This document shows positions 8,974-16,425 of a DNA stretch of 20,611 bases, one piece after another. Source of the stretch: Trueperaceae bacterium (GTDB lineage Bacteria; Deinococcota; Deinococci; Deinococcales; Trueperaceae). Both the position numbers and the translations under genes were made by a program. The stretch covers positions 1 to 20,611 of the forward strand of contig PXAU01000058.1 in assembly GCA_003567075.1 (NCBI GenBank), given 5' to 3'. A model generated the notes under the pieces. It did no database searches. It worked only from the letters and a program-made list of their open reading frames with translations, and had not been told where the DNA came from. The stretch's first letter is position 1. The number at the start of each line of letters is the position of its first letter.

Positions 8974-9927
8974 ATGCGCCTGTTGGCCCCGGACGAGGTC
9001 GCGCGACTCCCCTGGGAGACCGTGCTGGACGCGCTCGAAGCGGCGTTCCGCGAACCCGGCCGGTTCCAGTCGCCCGAGCGCGTCGCGCTCCGTGCGCCCG
9101 CTGACGGCGCCTACCTCACCATGCCCTGCGCCGACGCCGACGGCTGGTTCGGGGTGAAGCAGGTGAGCGTGCGGCCGCGCGAGCGCGCCGCCGGCGTGCC
9201 CACGGTGCACGCCTGGTACACCCTCTTCGGTAGCGACGGACGGCCCCTGCTGGGGTTCGACGCGCGGCAGCTCACGCTATTGCGCACCGCCGCCGTGTCG
9301 GCCTTGGCGGCGCGCCATCTGGCCTCGCCGGCGGCGCGCAGGCTGCTCGTGGTCGGCACCGGCGCCCTGGCGCCCTGGCTGGCACGTGCGCACCAGCAGG
9401 TGCGCGCCATCGACACCGTGGTGGTGTGGGGTCGCGACCCGCGCCGGGCGGCGCGGCTGGCGGCGGAGCTGCGTGCCGCGCCCGAGCGCGGCGGTGGCGG
9501 CGCCGAGGTCATCGTGGCCCGCGACTTAGGGGACGCCGTGCGTGGCGCCGACGTGATCAGCTGCGCGACGACGGCGCGCGAACCGCTCGTGCGGGGCGCC
9601 TGGTTGGGGGCCGGTCAGCACCTCGATCTGGTCGGCGCCTTCACCCACGCGATGCGCGAGACCGACGCCGCTGCCATCGTGGCCTGCGACGTGGTGGTGG
9701 ACCAGCGCGCGGCAGCGCGGCACGAGGCCGGCGACCTGCATTGGGCCGCGCTGGAGGGTTGGTCGTGGGATGCCCTGGCCGGCGACCTGCACGAGGTCGT
9801 GCGCGGGAGCGTTCGTCGCAGCCAGGATAGGCCGACCGCGTTCAAGTCGGTGGGCTTGGCGCTGGAGGACCTGGCGCTGGCCCGGCTGCTGGCGGCGCGC
9901 GCGAGCGGGCCTGAAGGCGTAGCCTAG
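8974..9927 (+). CDS. Ornithine cyclodeaminase / mu-crystallin family NAD(P)-dependent enzyme
   Basis: The protein has 317 residues, the usual family size. The substrate half shows GVKQVSV (60-66, with the conserved lysine) and TLLRTAAVSALAARHLA (101-117). The Rossmann half begins with LLVVGTGALAPWL (124-136) and continues with VWGRDPRRA, ISCATTAREPL (195-205), LDLVGAFTHAMRE (217-229) and the late KSVGLALEDLALA (291-303). Members include ornithine cyclodeaminase, alanine dehydrogenase (archaeal type), ketimine reductases and opine-like synthases. The substrate cannot be assigned. Longer in-frame starts exist upstream, but ATG 8974 is placed by the TAGCCT box and matches the family N-terminus. 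Its end overlaps the likely promoter of purB. Confidence 0.88.
   Translation: MRLLAPDEVARLPWETVLDALEAAFREPGRFQSPERVALRAPADGAYLTMPCADADGWFGVKQVSVRPRERAAGVPTVHAWYTLFGSDGRPLLGFDARQLTLLRTAAVSALAARHLASPAARRLLVVGTGALAPWLARAHQQVRAIDTVVVWGRDPRRAARLAAELRAAPERGGGGAEVIVARDLGDAVRGADVISCATTAREPLVRGAWLGAGQHLDLVGAFTHAMRETDAAAIVACDVVVDQRAAARHEAGDLHWAALEGWSWDALAGDLHEVVRGSVRRSQDRPTAFKSVGLALEDLALARLLAARASGPEGVA
9920..9925 (+). promoter_or_regulatory. -10 box (TAGCCT) of purB, inside the end of the preceding gene
   Basis: The box reads across the last codons and first stop base of the cyclodeaminase-family gene and ends 6 bases before the purB GTG. It would give purB an independent leaderless transcript. The alternative is co-transcription with the upstream gene, 4 bases away. 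Confidence 0.5.
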
Positions 9928-9931
9928 GGCC

Positions 9932-11236
9932 GTGATCGACCGTTACAGCACTTCCGAGATGCGCGCGCTGTGGAGCGAGGCCAACACCTACCGCACCTGG
10001 CTCGAGGTCGAGCTGGCCGCTACCGAGGCCTGGGAGGCGCTCGGCGAGGGGCCGGCCGGCACCAGCGCGCGCCTGCGCGAGCGGGCGGCCGCCGCCCCGC
10101 TCGACGAGGCCTTCGCCGCACGGGTGGCGGAGCTCGAAGCCGTCCCCCGTCACGACATCGTGGCCTTCACCCGGGCGCTCACCGAGCGGCTCGGAGATGA
10201 CGCCCGCTTCGTGCACCTAGGCCTCACCAGCACCGACGTGGTCGACAGCGCTCAGAACCTGCGCCTGCGCGAGGCGCTGACGCTCGTGCTGGCCGACAGC
10301 CGCGCCCTGCGCGCCGAGCTGCGCCGGCTGGCGCTCGCGCACAAGCACACGCCCTGCATCGGTCGCACCCACGGGATCCATGCCGAGCCGATGACCTTCG
10401 GGCTCAAGTTCCTCAACCTGTACGCGGCGCTGGGACGCGATCTCGGGCGGCTCGAGCGGGCCCGCGAGAGCGTCTGCGTGCTCATGCTCTCGGGCTCGGT
10501 GGGCACGTACGCGCACGTGCCGCCCCAGGTCGAAGCGGCCGTCGCCGCCCGCCTGGGCATGGCCGTCGATCCCGTCACGAACCAGACCGTGGCGCGCGAC
10601 CGGCACGGCGAGCTGCTGGCGGCGTTGGCGCTGCTGGGCACCAGCATCGAGCGCATCGCGCTGGAGGTGCGTCACCTCCAACGCAGCGAGGTGCGCGAAG
10701 CGCAGGAGGGTTTCGCGGCCGGGCAGACCGGCAGCAGCTCCATGCCGCACAAGAAGAACCCCATCGCTTCGGAGAACCTGAGCGGGGTGGCGCGGCTGCT
10801 GCGCTCGCAGCTGCAGGCGGGGCTGGAGAACGTGGCCTTGTGGCACGAGCGCGACATCAGCCACTCGGCGGTCGAGCGCGTCATCCTGCCCGACGCCACC
10901 ACCTTGGCGAGCTACGCCACGCGCCGCTGCACCCGCGTGTTGCGCGACCTGGCCGTGTACCCCGAGCGGATGCGCCTAAACCTCGATGCGCTGCACGGCC
11001 TGGTGTACTCCCAGCGGGTGCTGCACGCGCTCATCGAGGCCGGCATGATGCGCGAGGCGGCGTACGAGGTGGTGCAGCGCAACAGCCTCGCCTCGTGGGA
11101 GAGCGGTCGTCACCTGCGCGACCTGCTGGCCGAGGACCCCGCCTGCGGCCTGAGCGGCGCGGCCCTGGCGGCGGCCTTCGATCCCGGTTGGTACCTGCGC
11201 TTCGTGGACACCATCTACGCCCGCTTCGGCCTCTAG
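9932..11236 (+). CDS. purB: Adenylosuccinate lyase
   Basis: This 434-residue fumarase/aspartase-superfamily enzyme removes fumarate twice in purine synthesis, from SAICAR to give AICAR and from adenylosuccinate to give AMP. Family marks are RHDIVAF (73-79), GLTSTDVVDSAQNLRL (97-112), CIGRTHGIHAEPMTFGLK (142-159, with the catalytic histidine) and the signature loop GSSSMPHKKNPI (267-278, with the catalytic serine). The PHKKNP form separates PurB from fumarase, which has PGKVNP (compare the gene at 17542). Start GTG 9932 is fixed by the TAGCCT box 6 bases upstream and by the typical beginning IDRYSTSEMRALWSE. purC and purS follow, forming a purine cluster. Confidence 0.96.
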   Translation: MIDRYSTSEMRALWSEANTYRTWLEVELAATEAWEALGEGPAGTSARLRERAAAAPLDEAFAARVAELEAVPRHDIVAFTRALTERLGDDARFVHLGLTSTDVVDSAQNLRLREALTLVLADSRALRAELRRLALAHKHTPCIGRTHGIHAEPMTFGLKFLNLYAALGRDLGRLERARESVCVLMLSGSVGTYAHVPPQVEAAVAARLGMAVDPVTNQTVARDRHGELLAALALLGTSIERIALEVRHLQRSEVREAQEGFAAGQTGSSSMPHKKNPIASENLSGVARLLRSQLQAGLENVALWHERDISHSAVERVILPDATTLASYATRRCTRVLRDLAVYPERMRLNLDALHGLVYSQRVLHALIEAGMMREAAYEVVQRNSLASWESGRHLRDLLAEDPACGLSGAALAAAFDPGWYLRFVDTIYARFGL

Positions 11237-11247
11237 CGCTGCTGGTG

Positions 11248-11253
11248 TAGCAT
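11248..11253 (+). promoter_or_regulatory. -10 box (TAGCAT) of purC-purS
   Basis: TAGCAT lies in the 24-base gap after purB and ends 7 bases before the purC GTG. It suggests a second leaderless transcription start within the purine cluster. No -35 is clear. Confidence 0.55.
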
Positions 11254-11260
11254 CGCAGAC

Positions 11261-12103
11261 GTGAACGCCCGGCCCGAGCCCCGCGAGTTGCTGTACGAAG
11301 GCAAGGCCAAGCAGGTCTTCGCCTGCGACGACGCCGACCTGGTCATCGTCCGCTACAAGGACGACGCGACCGCCTTCAACGCCCAGAAGCGCGGCACGGT
11401 CAGCGACAAGGGCGTGGTCAACAACGCCGTTTCGGCCATGCTCTACGCCGAGCTCGAGGCGTACGGGATCCCGACGCACTTCCTGGAACAGCTGTCGCCG
11501 CGCGACCAACTGGTGCGGCGCGTCAGCATCGTGCCGGTCGAGGTGATCGTCCGCAACCGCGCCGCAGGCACCTTCTCCCGCCGCTACGGCGTCGACGAGG
11601 GCTTCGACCTCGACCCGATCGTGGTCGAGTGGTGCTACAAGTCCGACGAGCTGAGCGACCCGCCCATGAACACGGCCACGGCCGTCGCGTTGGGTCTGGC
11701 CACCGAGGCCCAACTCGAGTTGATGTTCGACTACGCCGCCGAGGTGAACGACTACCTGCGCGCCCGCTTCGCATGTGCCGACCTCGAGCTGATCGACTTC
11801 AAGCTGGAGTTCGGCATCGACGCCGCGGGCGAGTTGCGGCTGGCGGACGAGATCAGCCCCGATACCTGCCGCCTGTGGGACGAGGCCAGCGGTGAGCGCA
11901 TGGACAAGGACCGCTTCCGCCGTGACCTGGGCGGGGTGGAGGAGGCGTACCAGGAGGTCTGGCGGCGGCTGCGCGAGACCCAAGGGCAACCGCTCGACCT
12001 GCCCGAGGACGACGACTACGAGCGCGACCACGGCCGCCTCGACGAGACCGCTGCCGACGCTCTCGACGCAGCGCTGCCGCGACCGGGAGACCCCCATGCC
12101 TGA
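11261..12103 (+). CDS. purC: Phosphoribosylaminoimidazole-succinocarboxamide (SAICAR) synthase
   Basis: The enzyme joins CAIR and aspartate with ATP in de novo purine synthesis, the step immediately before the PurB reaction. The N-terminal ATP-grasp-like motif LLYEGKAKQVF (10-20) is followed by DATAFNAQKRG (35-45), VPVEVIVRNRAAGTFSRRYG (91-110), LIDFKLEFG and the aspartate/arginine-rich DEISPDTCRLWD. At 280 residues it is longer than the roughly 240 usual in bacteria. The extra part is an acidic C-terminal tail after about residue 240 (LPEDDDYERDHGRLDE) with no recognised domain. Start GTG 11261 follows the TAGCAT box by 7 bases and has no ribosome site. Its 3' end overlaps purS by 8 bases. 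Confidence 0.96.
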   Translation: MNARPEPRELLYEGKAKQVFACDDADLVIVRYKDDATAFNAQKRGTVSDKGVVNNAVSAMLYAELEAYGIPTHFLEQLSPRDQLVRRVSIVPVEVIVRNRAAGTFSRRYGVDEGFDLDPIVVEWCYKSDELSDPPMNTATAVALGLATEAQLELMFDYAAEVNDYLRARFACADLELIDFKLEFGIDAAGELRLADEISPDTCRLWDEASGERMDKDRFRRDLGGVEEAYQEVWRRLRETQGQPLDLPEDDDYERDHGRLDETAADALDAALPRPGDPHA

Positions 12104-12377
12104 GACCGACACCCGCGAGTTCCACGCCGTCGTGCACGTGATGCTGCGGCGCGCCATCCTCGACCCCCAAGGCCGGGCGGTGCAGGCTACGCTGGCGCGC
12201 CTCGGGCACGACAACGTGAGCGACCTGCGCGTGGGCAAGCGCATCGAGCTGCGCCTGCGCGGGGAACGCGCCGCCGTCGAGGCGCAACTGGATCGCATCG
12301 CCACCAGCGTCCTGTCCAACCCGGTGATGGAGGAGGTCCAGACCGAGCTGGTCGAGGTCGATCCCGCCCCCGCCTGA
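12096..12377 (+). CDS. purS: Phosphoribosylformylglycinamidine synthase subunit PurS
   Basis: This 93-residue protein matches the small PurS subunit: a ferredoxin-like fold with FHAVVHVMLRRAILDPQGRA (residues 9-28), LGHDNVSDLRVGKRIEL (36-52) and a final VEEV-type strand with NPVMEEVQTELVEV. PurS dimers bridge PurQ (glutaminase) and PurL (synthase) to make FGAM. ATG 12096 overlaps the purC stop by 8 bases and has GGGAG 6 bases upstream, so it is translated by reinitiation or a weak Shine-Dalgarno site. An open frame exists upstream but lies entirely inside purC. purQ and purL, usually next, do not follow here. Confidence 0.95.
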   Translation: MPETDTREFHAVVHVMLRRAILDPQGRAVQATLARLGHDNVSDLRVGKRIELRLRGERAAVEAQLDRIATSVLSNPVMEEVQTELVEVDPAPA

Positions 12378-12390
12378 GGGGCCGCCAGAC

Positions 12391-13269
12391 GTGCCACACG
12401 TCGCCGACACGCAGACGTGCGACGGCCTTCGTCTCGCCGGCCGTACCTGGCTGCCCGAGACCACGCCGCGCGGTAGCGTGCTGCTGCTCCACGACGTCGG
12501 CGAGCACGTCGGTCGGTACGAGCGCCTGGCGGCGGCGCTGGCGCGGGCGGACCTGCGGGTGCACGGTTACGACCAGCGCGGGCACGGTGCCTCCGGTGGA
12601 CGACGCGCTCGCGTCCGCAGCGTGGGGCGTCTGGTCGACGACCTGGCCCTGGTGGTCGAGCGCGACGAGGCGCTGAGGCGTGGCTCGTGGGCCCTCGTCG
12701 GTCAGGGGCTGGGCGCGCTGGTGGCGCTGCGCGCGGTGCAGACGGATGCGCTCGTTCCCGCGCCCGACGCGCTGATCCTGGCCGCGCCCTTCCTCCGGCC
12801 GCGGCACGGCCCTCCGCCGGCGCTGACGCGACCGCTCGCCCTGCTCGCACGTGTGGTGCCGTGGCTTCCCTTCACGCTGCTCGACCCCGCGACGATGTCG
12901 CGCGATCCGGTCGAAGTCGCCGCGTACCGCGACGACCCCTCGGTGGCGCATCGCCCCTTGGACGTCGGTACCGCCGCCGCCATGGCCACGGCCGGGGCGG
13001 CGGCCCTGACGCCGAACGCGGCGCCGCTGGCGCTGCCGACGCTGGTGCTGCACGGGAGCGACGACGCCATCTGCGACCCGGCGGCGAGCGCGGAACTGGC
13101 GGCGGGCAACCCGGGCATCACGCACCACGTGGAGCACGACGGCCGCCACGCGCTCTTCCACGACACCTGCCGCGCCTTCGTCACCGACCTGTTGGTTCGC
13201 TGGTTGCTGGTGCGCCTGGCGTTGGAGCGACGCCCGAGCGCCGATCGCTGCGTCAGGCCGGCCGGGTGA
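12391..13269 (+). CDS. Monoacylglycerol lipase-like alpha/beta hydrolase, nucleophile serine replaced by glycine
   Basis: The protein has 292 residues and the outline of the monoglyceride-lipase (serine aminopeptidase S33) group: LLLHDVGEHVGRYERLA (31-47), YDQRGHGASGG (60-70), a cap region (about 130-195), acid loop LHGSDDAICDPAAS (220-233) and histidine loop EHDGRHALFHD (248-258). The nucleophile elbow, normally GHSMGG, reads GQGLGA (104-109), so Ser is Gly106 (codon GGG, 12706-12708). The oxyanion-hole HG is HD (34-35). The acid (Asp225) and His253 are kept. It is thus probably not an ordinary serine hydrolase and may be a binding protein or pseudoenzyme. GTG 12391 lies 13 bases after purS with GAGGGG upstream, suggesting the same transcript. 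Its 3' end overlaps the convergent methyltransferase gene by 17 bases. Confidence 0.8.
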   Translation: MPHVADTQTCDGLRLAGRTWLPETTPRGSVLLLHDVGEHVGRYERLAAALARADLRVHGYDQRGHGASGGRRARVRSVGRLVDDLALVVERDEALRRGSWALVGQGLGALVALRAVQTDALVPAPDALILAAPFLRPRHGPPPALTRPLALLARVVPWLPFTLLDPATMSRDPVEVAAYRDDPSVAHRPLDVGTAAAMATAGAAALTPNAAPLALPTLVLHGSDDAICDPAASAELAAGNPGITHHVEHDGRHALFHDTCRAFVTDLLVRWLLVRLALERRPSADRCVRPAG

Positions 13270-14479
13270 TCCGTAGCAGGGCGAACTTCAGGTAGCGCCC
13301 CTCCGGGAACGCCAGCGGCACCGGATGGTCGAGGGCGTGGCCCGACTCGTGCAGCAGGTGGGCGTCGACCCCGGTCTCGGCGGCGGCCTCGGCAAGCGCC
13401 GCCCTGAAGGCCTCGGGCGCCACCTGGGCGGTGCACGAAGCGGTGGCCAGCAGGCCGCCGTCGGGAAGCGCCGCCATGGCGGCGGCGTTCAGACGGCGAT
13501 ACGTCCTCAGTGCCGCCTGGCGCTGCTGCTTGCGCCGCGCCAAGGAGGGCGGATCGAGCACGATCAAGTCGCTGCCGCGCAGTTCGGGGCGCGCCAGCGC
13601 GGCGCGCGGATCGCTGAGCAGGTCGAGCTGCAGCGTGGCGTGGCGCGCGGCGTGATCGGGGCCGATGCGCGCGGCGTTGGCGGCGACGTTGCGGGCAGCG
13701 TCGCGCAGCGGCCCGGCCGCCACGTCGACGTCCACGGCGCGCGTTGCCCCGCCGACCAGCGCGTAGACGGAGAAGGCGCCGCTGTAGGCGAACAGGTTCG
13801 CCACGCGCCGCCCGCGCGCGTGGTCGCGTACCAAGGCGCGATGCTCCCGGTGGTCCAGGAACAGCCCGGTCTTCTGGCCCTGGTAGAGGTTCGCCAGGAA
13901 GCGCAGACCGTGCTCGCGCACGTCCAGCTCCGGCGGCGGCGCGGTGCCCCACAGCACCTGCGGCGAGGTGCCGTCGCCGTCGGCCGCGAGCACGCCCCGC
14001 AGCCCCACGGCCCGCGCCAGCGCCCGCACCACCTGCCGCAGCAGTTCGGCGGCGTCGCTGCCCGGCTGACGGTAGCCGCTGGCGTAGGTGCGCACCACGG
14101 CGAAGCGCGCGTAACGATCGACGCTGATGCCGGGCAGGCCGTCGCCCTCGCCGTAGAGCAGGCGGTAGGTGTCGCTGTCGCCCTGCGCGAGCGGCGCCCG
14201 CAAGGCCAGCGCCCGCGCCACGGTCGCCTCCACCCAGGCGCGGTCGGGGGGCGTCAGCGGGCCGCCGCTCGGTGCCCGCCGGAACACCCGCAGCGCGATC
14301 GCGCCCTCACGCGACCACGATCCCAGCGCCGCCACGCGACCTGCCTCGGCCCGCACCCAAGCGCCCTCGGGCAGCGCCGTACCCGCCGGCACGTGGTCGC
14401 GGTACACCCACGGATGCCCTGCGGCGAGGGGTGCCGCCAGCGAGGCCGGTAGCGCCAGCGTGGGCAGGCTCACAGGCAT
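13253..14479 (-). CDS. RlmI-like class I SAM-dependent RNA methyltransferase
   Basis: The protein has 408 residues. It begins with a PUA-like RNA-binding domain (about 1-75, with GHPWVYRDHV), then YGEGDGLPGISVDRY (109-123) and GQKTGLFLDHREHR (201-214), both characteristic of the RlmI/RlmK-type 5-methylcytosine methyltransferases. The SAM-binding motif is VANLFAYSGAFSVYAL (226-241), with VDVD after the second strand. The catalytic block is DLIVLDPPSLARRK (305-318), followed by the putative catalytic cysteine in ATASCTAQV (345-353). It should methylate a cytosine of 23S rRNA or a similar RNA; the exact site is not assignable. ATG 14479 overlaps the upstream glycosylase stop by 10 bases; a GTG at 14473 in a GTGA overlap is an alternative. 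It is the last gene of a three-gene minus-strand unit. Confidence 0.9.
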   Translation of the reverse strand: MPVSLPTLALPASLAAPLAAGHPWVYRDHVPAGTALPEGAWVRAEAGRVAALGSWSREGAIALRVFRRAPSGGPLTPPDRAWVEATVARALALRAPLAQGDSDTYRLLYGEGDGLPGISVDRYARFAVVRTYASGYRQPGSDAAELLRQVVRALARAVGLRGVLAADGDGTSPQVLWGTAPPPELDVREHGLRFLANLYQGQKTGLFLDHREHRALVRDHARGRRVANLFAYSGAFSVYALVGGATRAVDVDVAAGPLRDAARNVAANAARIGPDHAARHATLQLDLLSDPRAALARPELRGSDLIVLDPPSLARRKQQRQAALRTYRRLNAAAMAALPDGGLLATASCTAQVAPEAFRAALAEAAAETGVDAHLLHESGHALDHPVPLAFPEGRYLKFALLRITRPA

Positions 14480-15186
14480 CCTGCCAGGCGCTTCGCATCG
14501 ATGAGGACGGCGTCGAACATCGCCGCGCTCAAGCGGCCGGTGTTCGTGTTCTGAAAGCTGACGTGATAGCTGTCGAGGAGCGGCAACGCGCGGGCCCTGT
14601 CTGCGCCCGGCAGCCGCTCCAGGCGGTGCAGCGCCCCGTGCCCGAAGGGGTGGTGCGCGAGCCGCACCTCCAGACCGCGCTCGCGGTAGTGACGCAGCAC
14701 GCCGTCGTGCGCCAGCTTGCCAAGGGCCAGCAGCGCGCGCGCCTCGACCAGCGCGTCGAGGTCGTGGGCGAGCCAGGATCGGCAGCGCTCGATCTCGGCC
14801 AGGCTGGGTGCGTTGCCGGGCGGCACGCAGCGAACGACGGCCGTGATCCACGCACCGCGCAGGTGCAGGCCGTCGCCGCGGGCGCGGCTCAGCGGCTGCG
14901 ACGCCAGGCCGGCGCGGTGCAGCGCCGGGTACAGGAAGTCGCCCGAGGCGTCGCCGGTGAACATGCGGCCGGTGCGGTTGCTGCCGTGCGCCCCTGGCGC
15001 CAAGCCCACCACGATCAGGCGCGCAGCGCGATCGCCGAAGCCCGGCACGGGCGCCCCCCAGTATGTCTCCTGGGCATAGGCGCGCCGCTTGCGCGCCGCC
15101 ACGGCCTCGCGCTGTTCGACCAGCCGCGGGCAGCGGCGGCAGCTGGCCAAGGCGGCCGGGTAGGGATCGAACCGGTCGGCGCTCAG
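14470..15186 (-). CDS. Family 5 (UdgB-type) iron-sulfur uracil-DNA glycosylase
   Basis: The protein has 238 residues. Cysteines at 16, 19, 120 and 135 (ASCRRCP, VRCVPPGN, ERCRSW) match the 4Fe-4S ligands of family 4/5 glycosylases. Motif A is GLAPGAHGSNRTGRMFTGD (61-79), the family 5 form without the catalytic Asp of family 1. Motif B is SYHVSFQNTNTGRLS (206-220), where most relatives have HPS. It removes uracil, and often hypoxanthine and similar bases, from DNA, starting base-excision repair. The start is unusual. No ATG, GTG or TTG lies before the essential first cysteines, so the CTG at 15186 is chosen. It overlaps the previous stop (CTGA) and has GAGG 6 bases upstream. Confidence 0.9.
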   Translation of the reverse strand: MSADRFDPYPAALASCRRCPRLVEQREAVAARKRRAYAQETYWGAPVPGFGDRAARLIVVGLAPGAHGSNRTGRMFTGDASGDFLYPALHRAGLASQPLSRARGDGLHLRGAWITAVVRCVPPGNAPSLAEIERCRSWLAHDLDALVEARALLALGKLAHDGVLRHYRERGLEVRLAHHPFGHGALHRLERLPGADRARALPLLDSYHVSFQNTNTGRLSAAMFDAVLIDAKRLAGCL

Positions 15187-16373
15187 CGTTCGCCTCGCAC
15201 CGTTGCGCAGAGGCGTTCGAGCGCGTCGTCCAGGACCGCGCGCGAGGTGGCGAAGTTGAGGCGCGCGAAGCCCTCGCCGCCAGGACCGTAGTCTGGGCCA
15301 GGGTTGAGCGCCAGCCGGCCACGCTCGAGCAGGGCGCCGCAGGGATCCTCCCCCAGACCCGCCGCGCGCAGGTCGAGCCACGCCAGGTAGGTGCCCTCCG
15401 GCGCGTGCATGCGCACCTCGGGAGCCTCGGCGCGCAGCCGCGTCGACACGTGGTCGCGGTTGGCCCGCAGGTAGGCCATGGCGGCGTCCAGCCAGGCGTC
15501 CCCCCGGCGGTAGGCCGCGATGGTGGCTGCTTGCGCCAGCACGTTCACGCCCGGCATGCGATACCTCGCCACCGCCTTGACCCGCGCCAGCAGCGCCGGG
15601 TTCTCGGACACCATGAAGGCGATCTTCAGGCCGGCCAGGTTGAAGGCCTTGGTGGGGCCGTAGAGCGTAAGGGTGCGTTGCGCCACCTCGGGCGAGAGCG
15701 AGGCGAAGGGGACGTGCCGGCCGTCGAAGACCAGGTCGGCGTGCAGCTCGTCCGAGAGCACCCACAGGCGGTGCTCGAGGACGACCTCGGCGAGCGCCTC
15801 GAGTTCGGCCCGCGTGAACACGCGGCCGGTGGGGTTGTGCGGGTTGCAGAACATGAGGGTTCGGGTGGCCGGGGTGATGCTGGCGCGCAAGCCGACCACG
15901 TCCATGCGGTAGCCGTCGCCGTCGTCGATCAGCTGGTCGGCGAGCAGCGCCCGACCGGCCTGCGCGATCACGCTGAAGAAGGGCGGGTAGACCGGCGGCT
16001 GCGTGATCACCTCGTCGCCGGGTGCCGCGGTCGCCTCGGTCCCCACGAAGAGCCCCGGGATCACGCCCGGCAGGGGCTGCACCGCCTCGGCCGGGACCTG
16101 CCAGCCGAAGCGTCCCGCCAGGCGGTCGACCAGCGCCGGCACCAGGTCGGGCAGGCCCGGCGAGGGCGGGTACCCGAGGCTGCCCCGTTCCAGGTGCTCG
16201 TGCACGGCGGCGCGGATCACCTCGGCCACGGGGAAGTCCATGTCGGCGACCCACAAGGGCAAGGCGTCGGGTTCGTAGCGCGTCCACTTGGCGCACGCCA
16301 GGGCGCGCGAGCGCGCTTCGCTGGCGACGTCGAAGGCCTCGACCGGGTCGATCGCGACGGCAGGCTGCTCCAT
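15183..16373 (-). CDS. MalY/PatB-type PLP-dependent aminotransferase / cystathionine beta-lyase
   Basis: The 396-residue fold-type I PLP enzyme has the MalY/PatB pattern: LPLWVADMDFPVAEVI (38-53), GSLGYPPSPG (64-73), QPPVYPPFF (125-133), CNPHNPTGR (176-184), VLSDELHADLVFDG (205-218), PLP lysine 242 in YGPTKAFNLAGLK, and the carboxylate-binding arginine in RLNFATSR near the end. These enzymes cleave cystathionine or other C-S bonds and some are transaminases; the sequence does not decide between them. ATG 16373 is preceded by TAGCAT 6 bases upstream, so it heads a leaderless three-gene unit with the glycosylase and the RNA methyltransferase. The stop overlaps the next start by 4 bases. Confidence 0.9.
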   Translation of the reverse strand: MEQPAVAIDPVEAFDVASEARSRALACAKWTRYEPDALPLWVADMDFPVAEVIRAAVHEHLERGSLGYPPSPGLPDLVPALVDRLAGRFGWQVPAEAVQPLPGVIPGLFVGTEATAAPGDEVITQPPVYPPFFSVIAQAGRALLADQLIDDGDGYRMDVVGLRASITPATRTLMFCNPHNPTGRVFTRAELEALAEVVLEHRLWVLSDELHADLVFDGRHVPFASLSPEVAQRTLTLYGPTKAFNLAGLKIAFMVSENPALLARVKAVARYRMPGVNVLAQAATIAAYRRGDAWLDAAMAYLRANRDHVSTRLRAEAPEVRMHAPEGTYLAWLDLRAAGLGEDPCGALLERGRLALNPGPDYGPGGEGFARLNFATSRAVLDDALERLCATVRGER

Positions 16374-16379
16374 GCCGGC

Positions 16380-16385
16380 ATGCTA
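16380..16385 (-). promoter_or_regulatory. -10 box (TAGCAT) of the MalY/PatB-type gene
   Basis: The box ends 6 bases before the ATG at 16373 with no ribosome-binding site. It is one of two back-to-back leaderless promoters in a 52-base divergent gap. Confidence 0.6.
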
Positions 16386-16413
16386 CCCGACCACGCGTCC
16401 TGGACGGTCCTGG

Positions 16414-16419
16414 TAGCGT
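16414..16419 (+). promoter_or_regulatory. Extended -10 box (TGgTAGCGT) of the Fes-type esterase
   Basis: TAGCGT preceded by TGG ends 6 bases before the ATG at 16426. Only 28 bases separate it from the opposing -10 box, so two polymerases could hardly occupy both promoters at once. Confidence 0.6.
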
Positions 16420-16425
16420 CGCGCC

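Noticed and set aside
13253..13269. A terminator or recombination site at the GC palindrome AGGCCGGCC where two convergent genes overlap.
   Set aside because: It lies inside both reading frames and is short; the overlap of the two 3' ends is adequately explained by gene packing.
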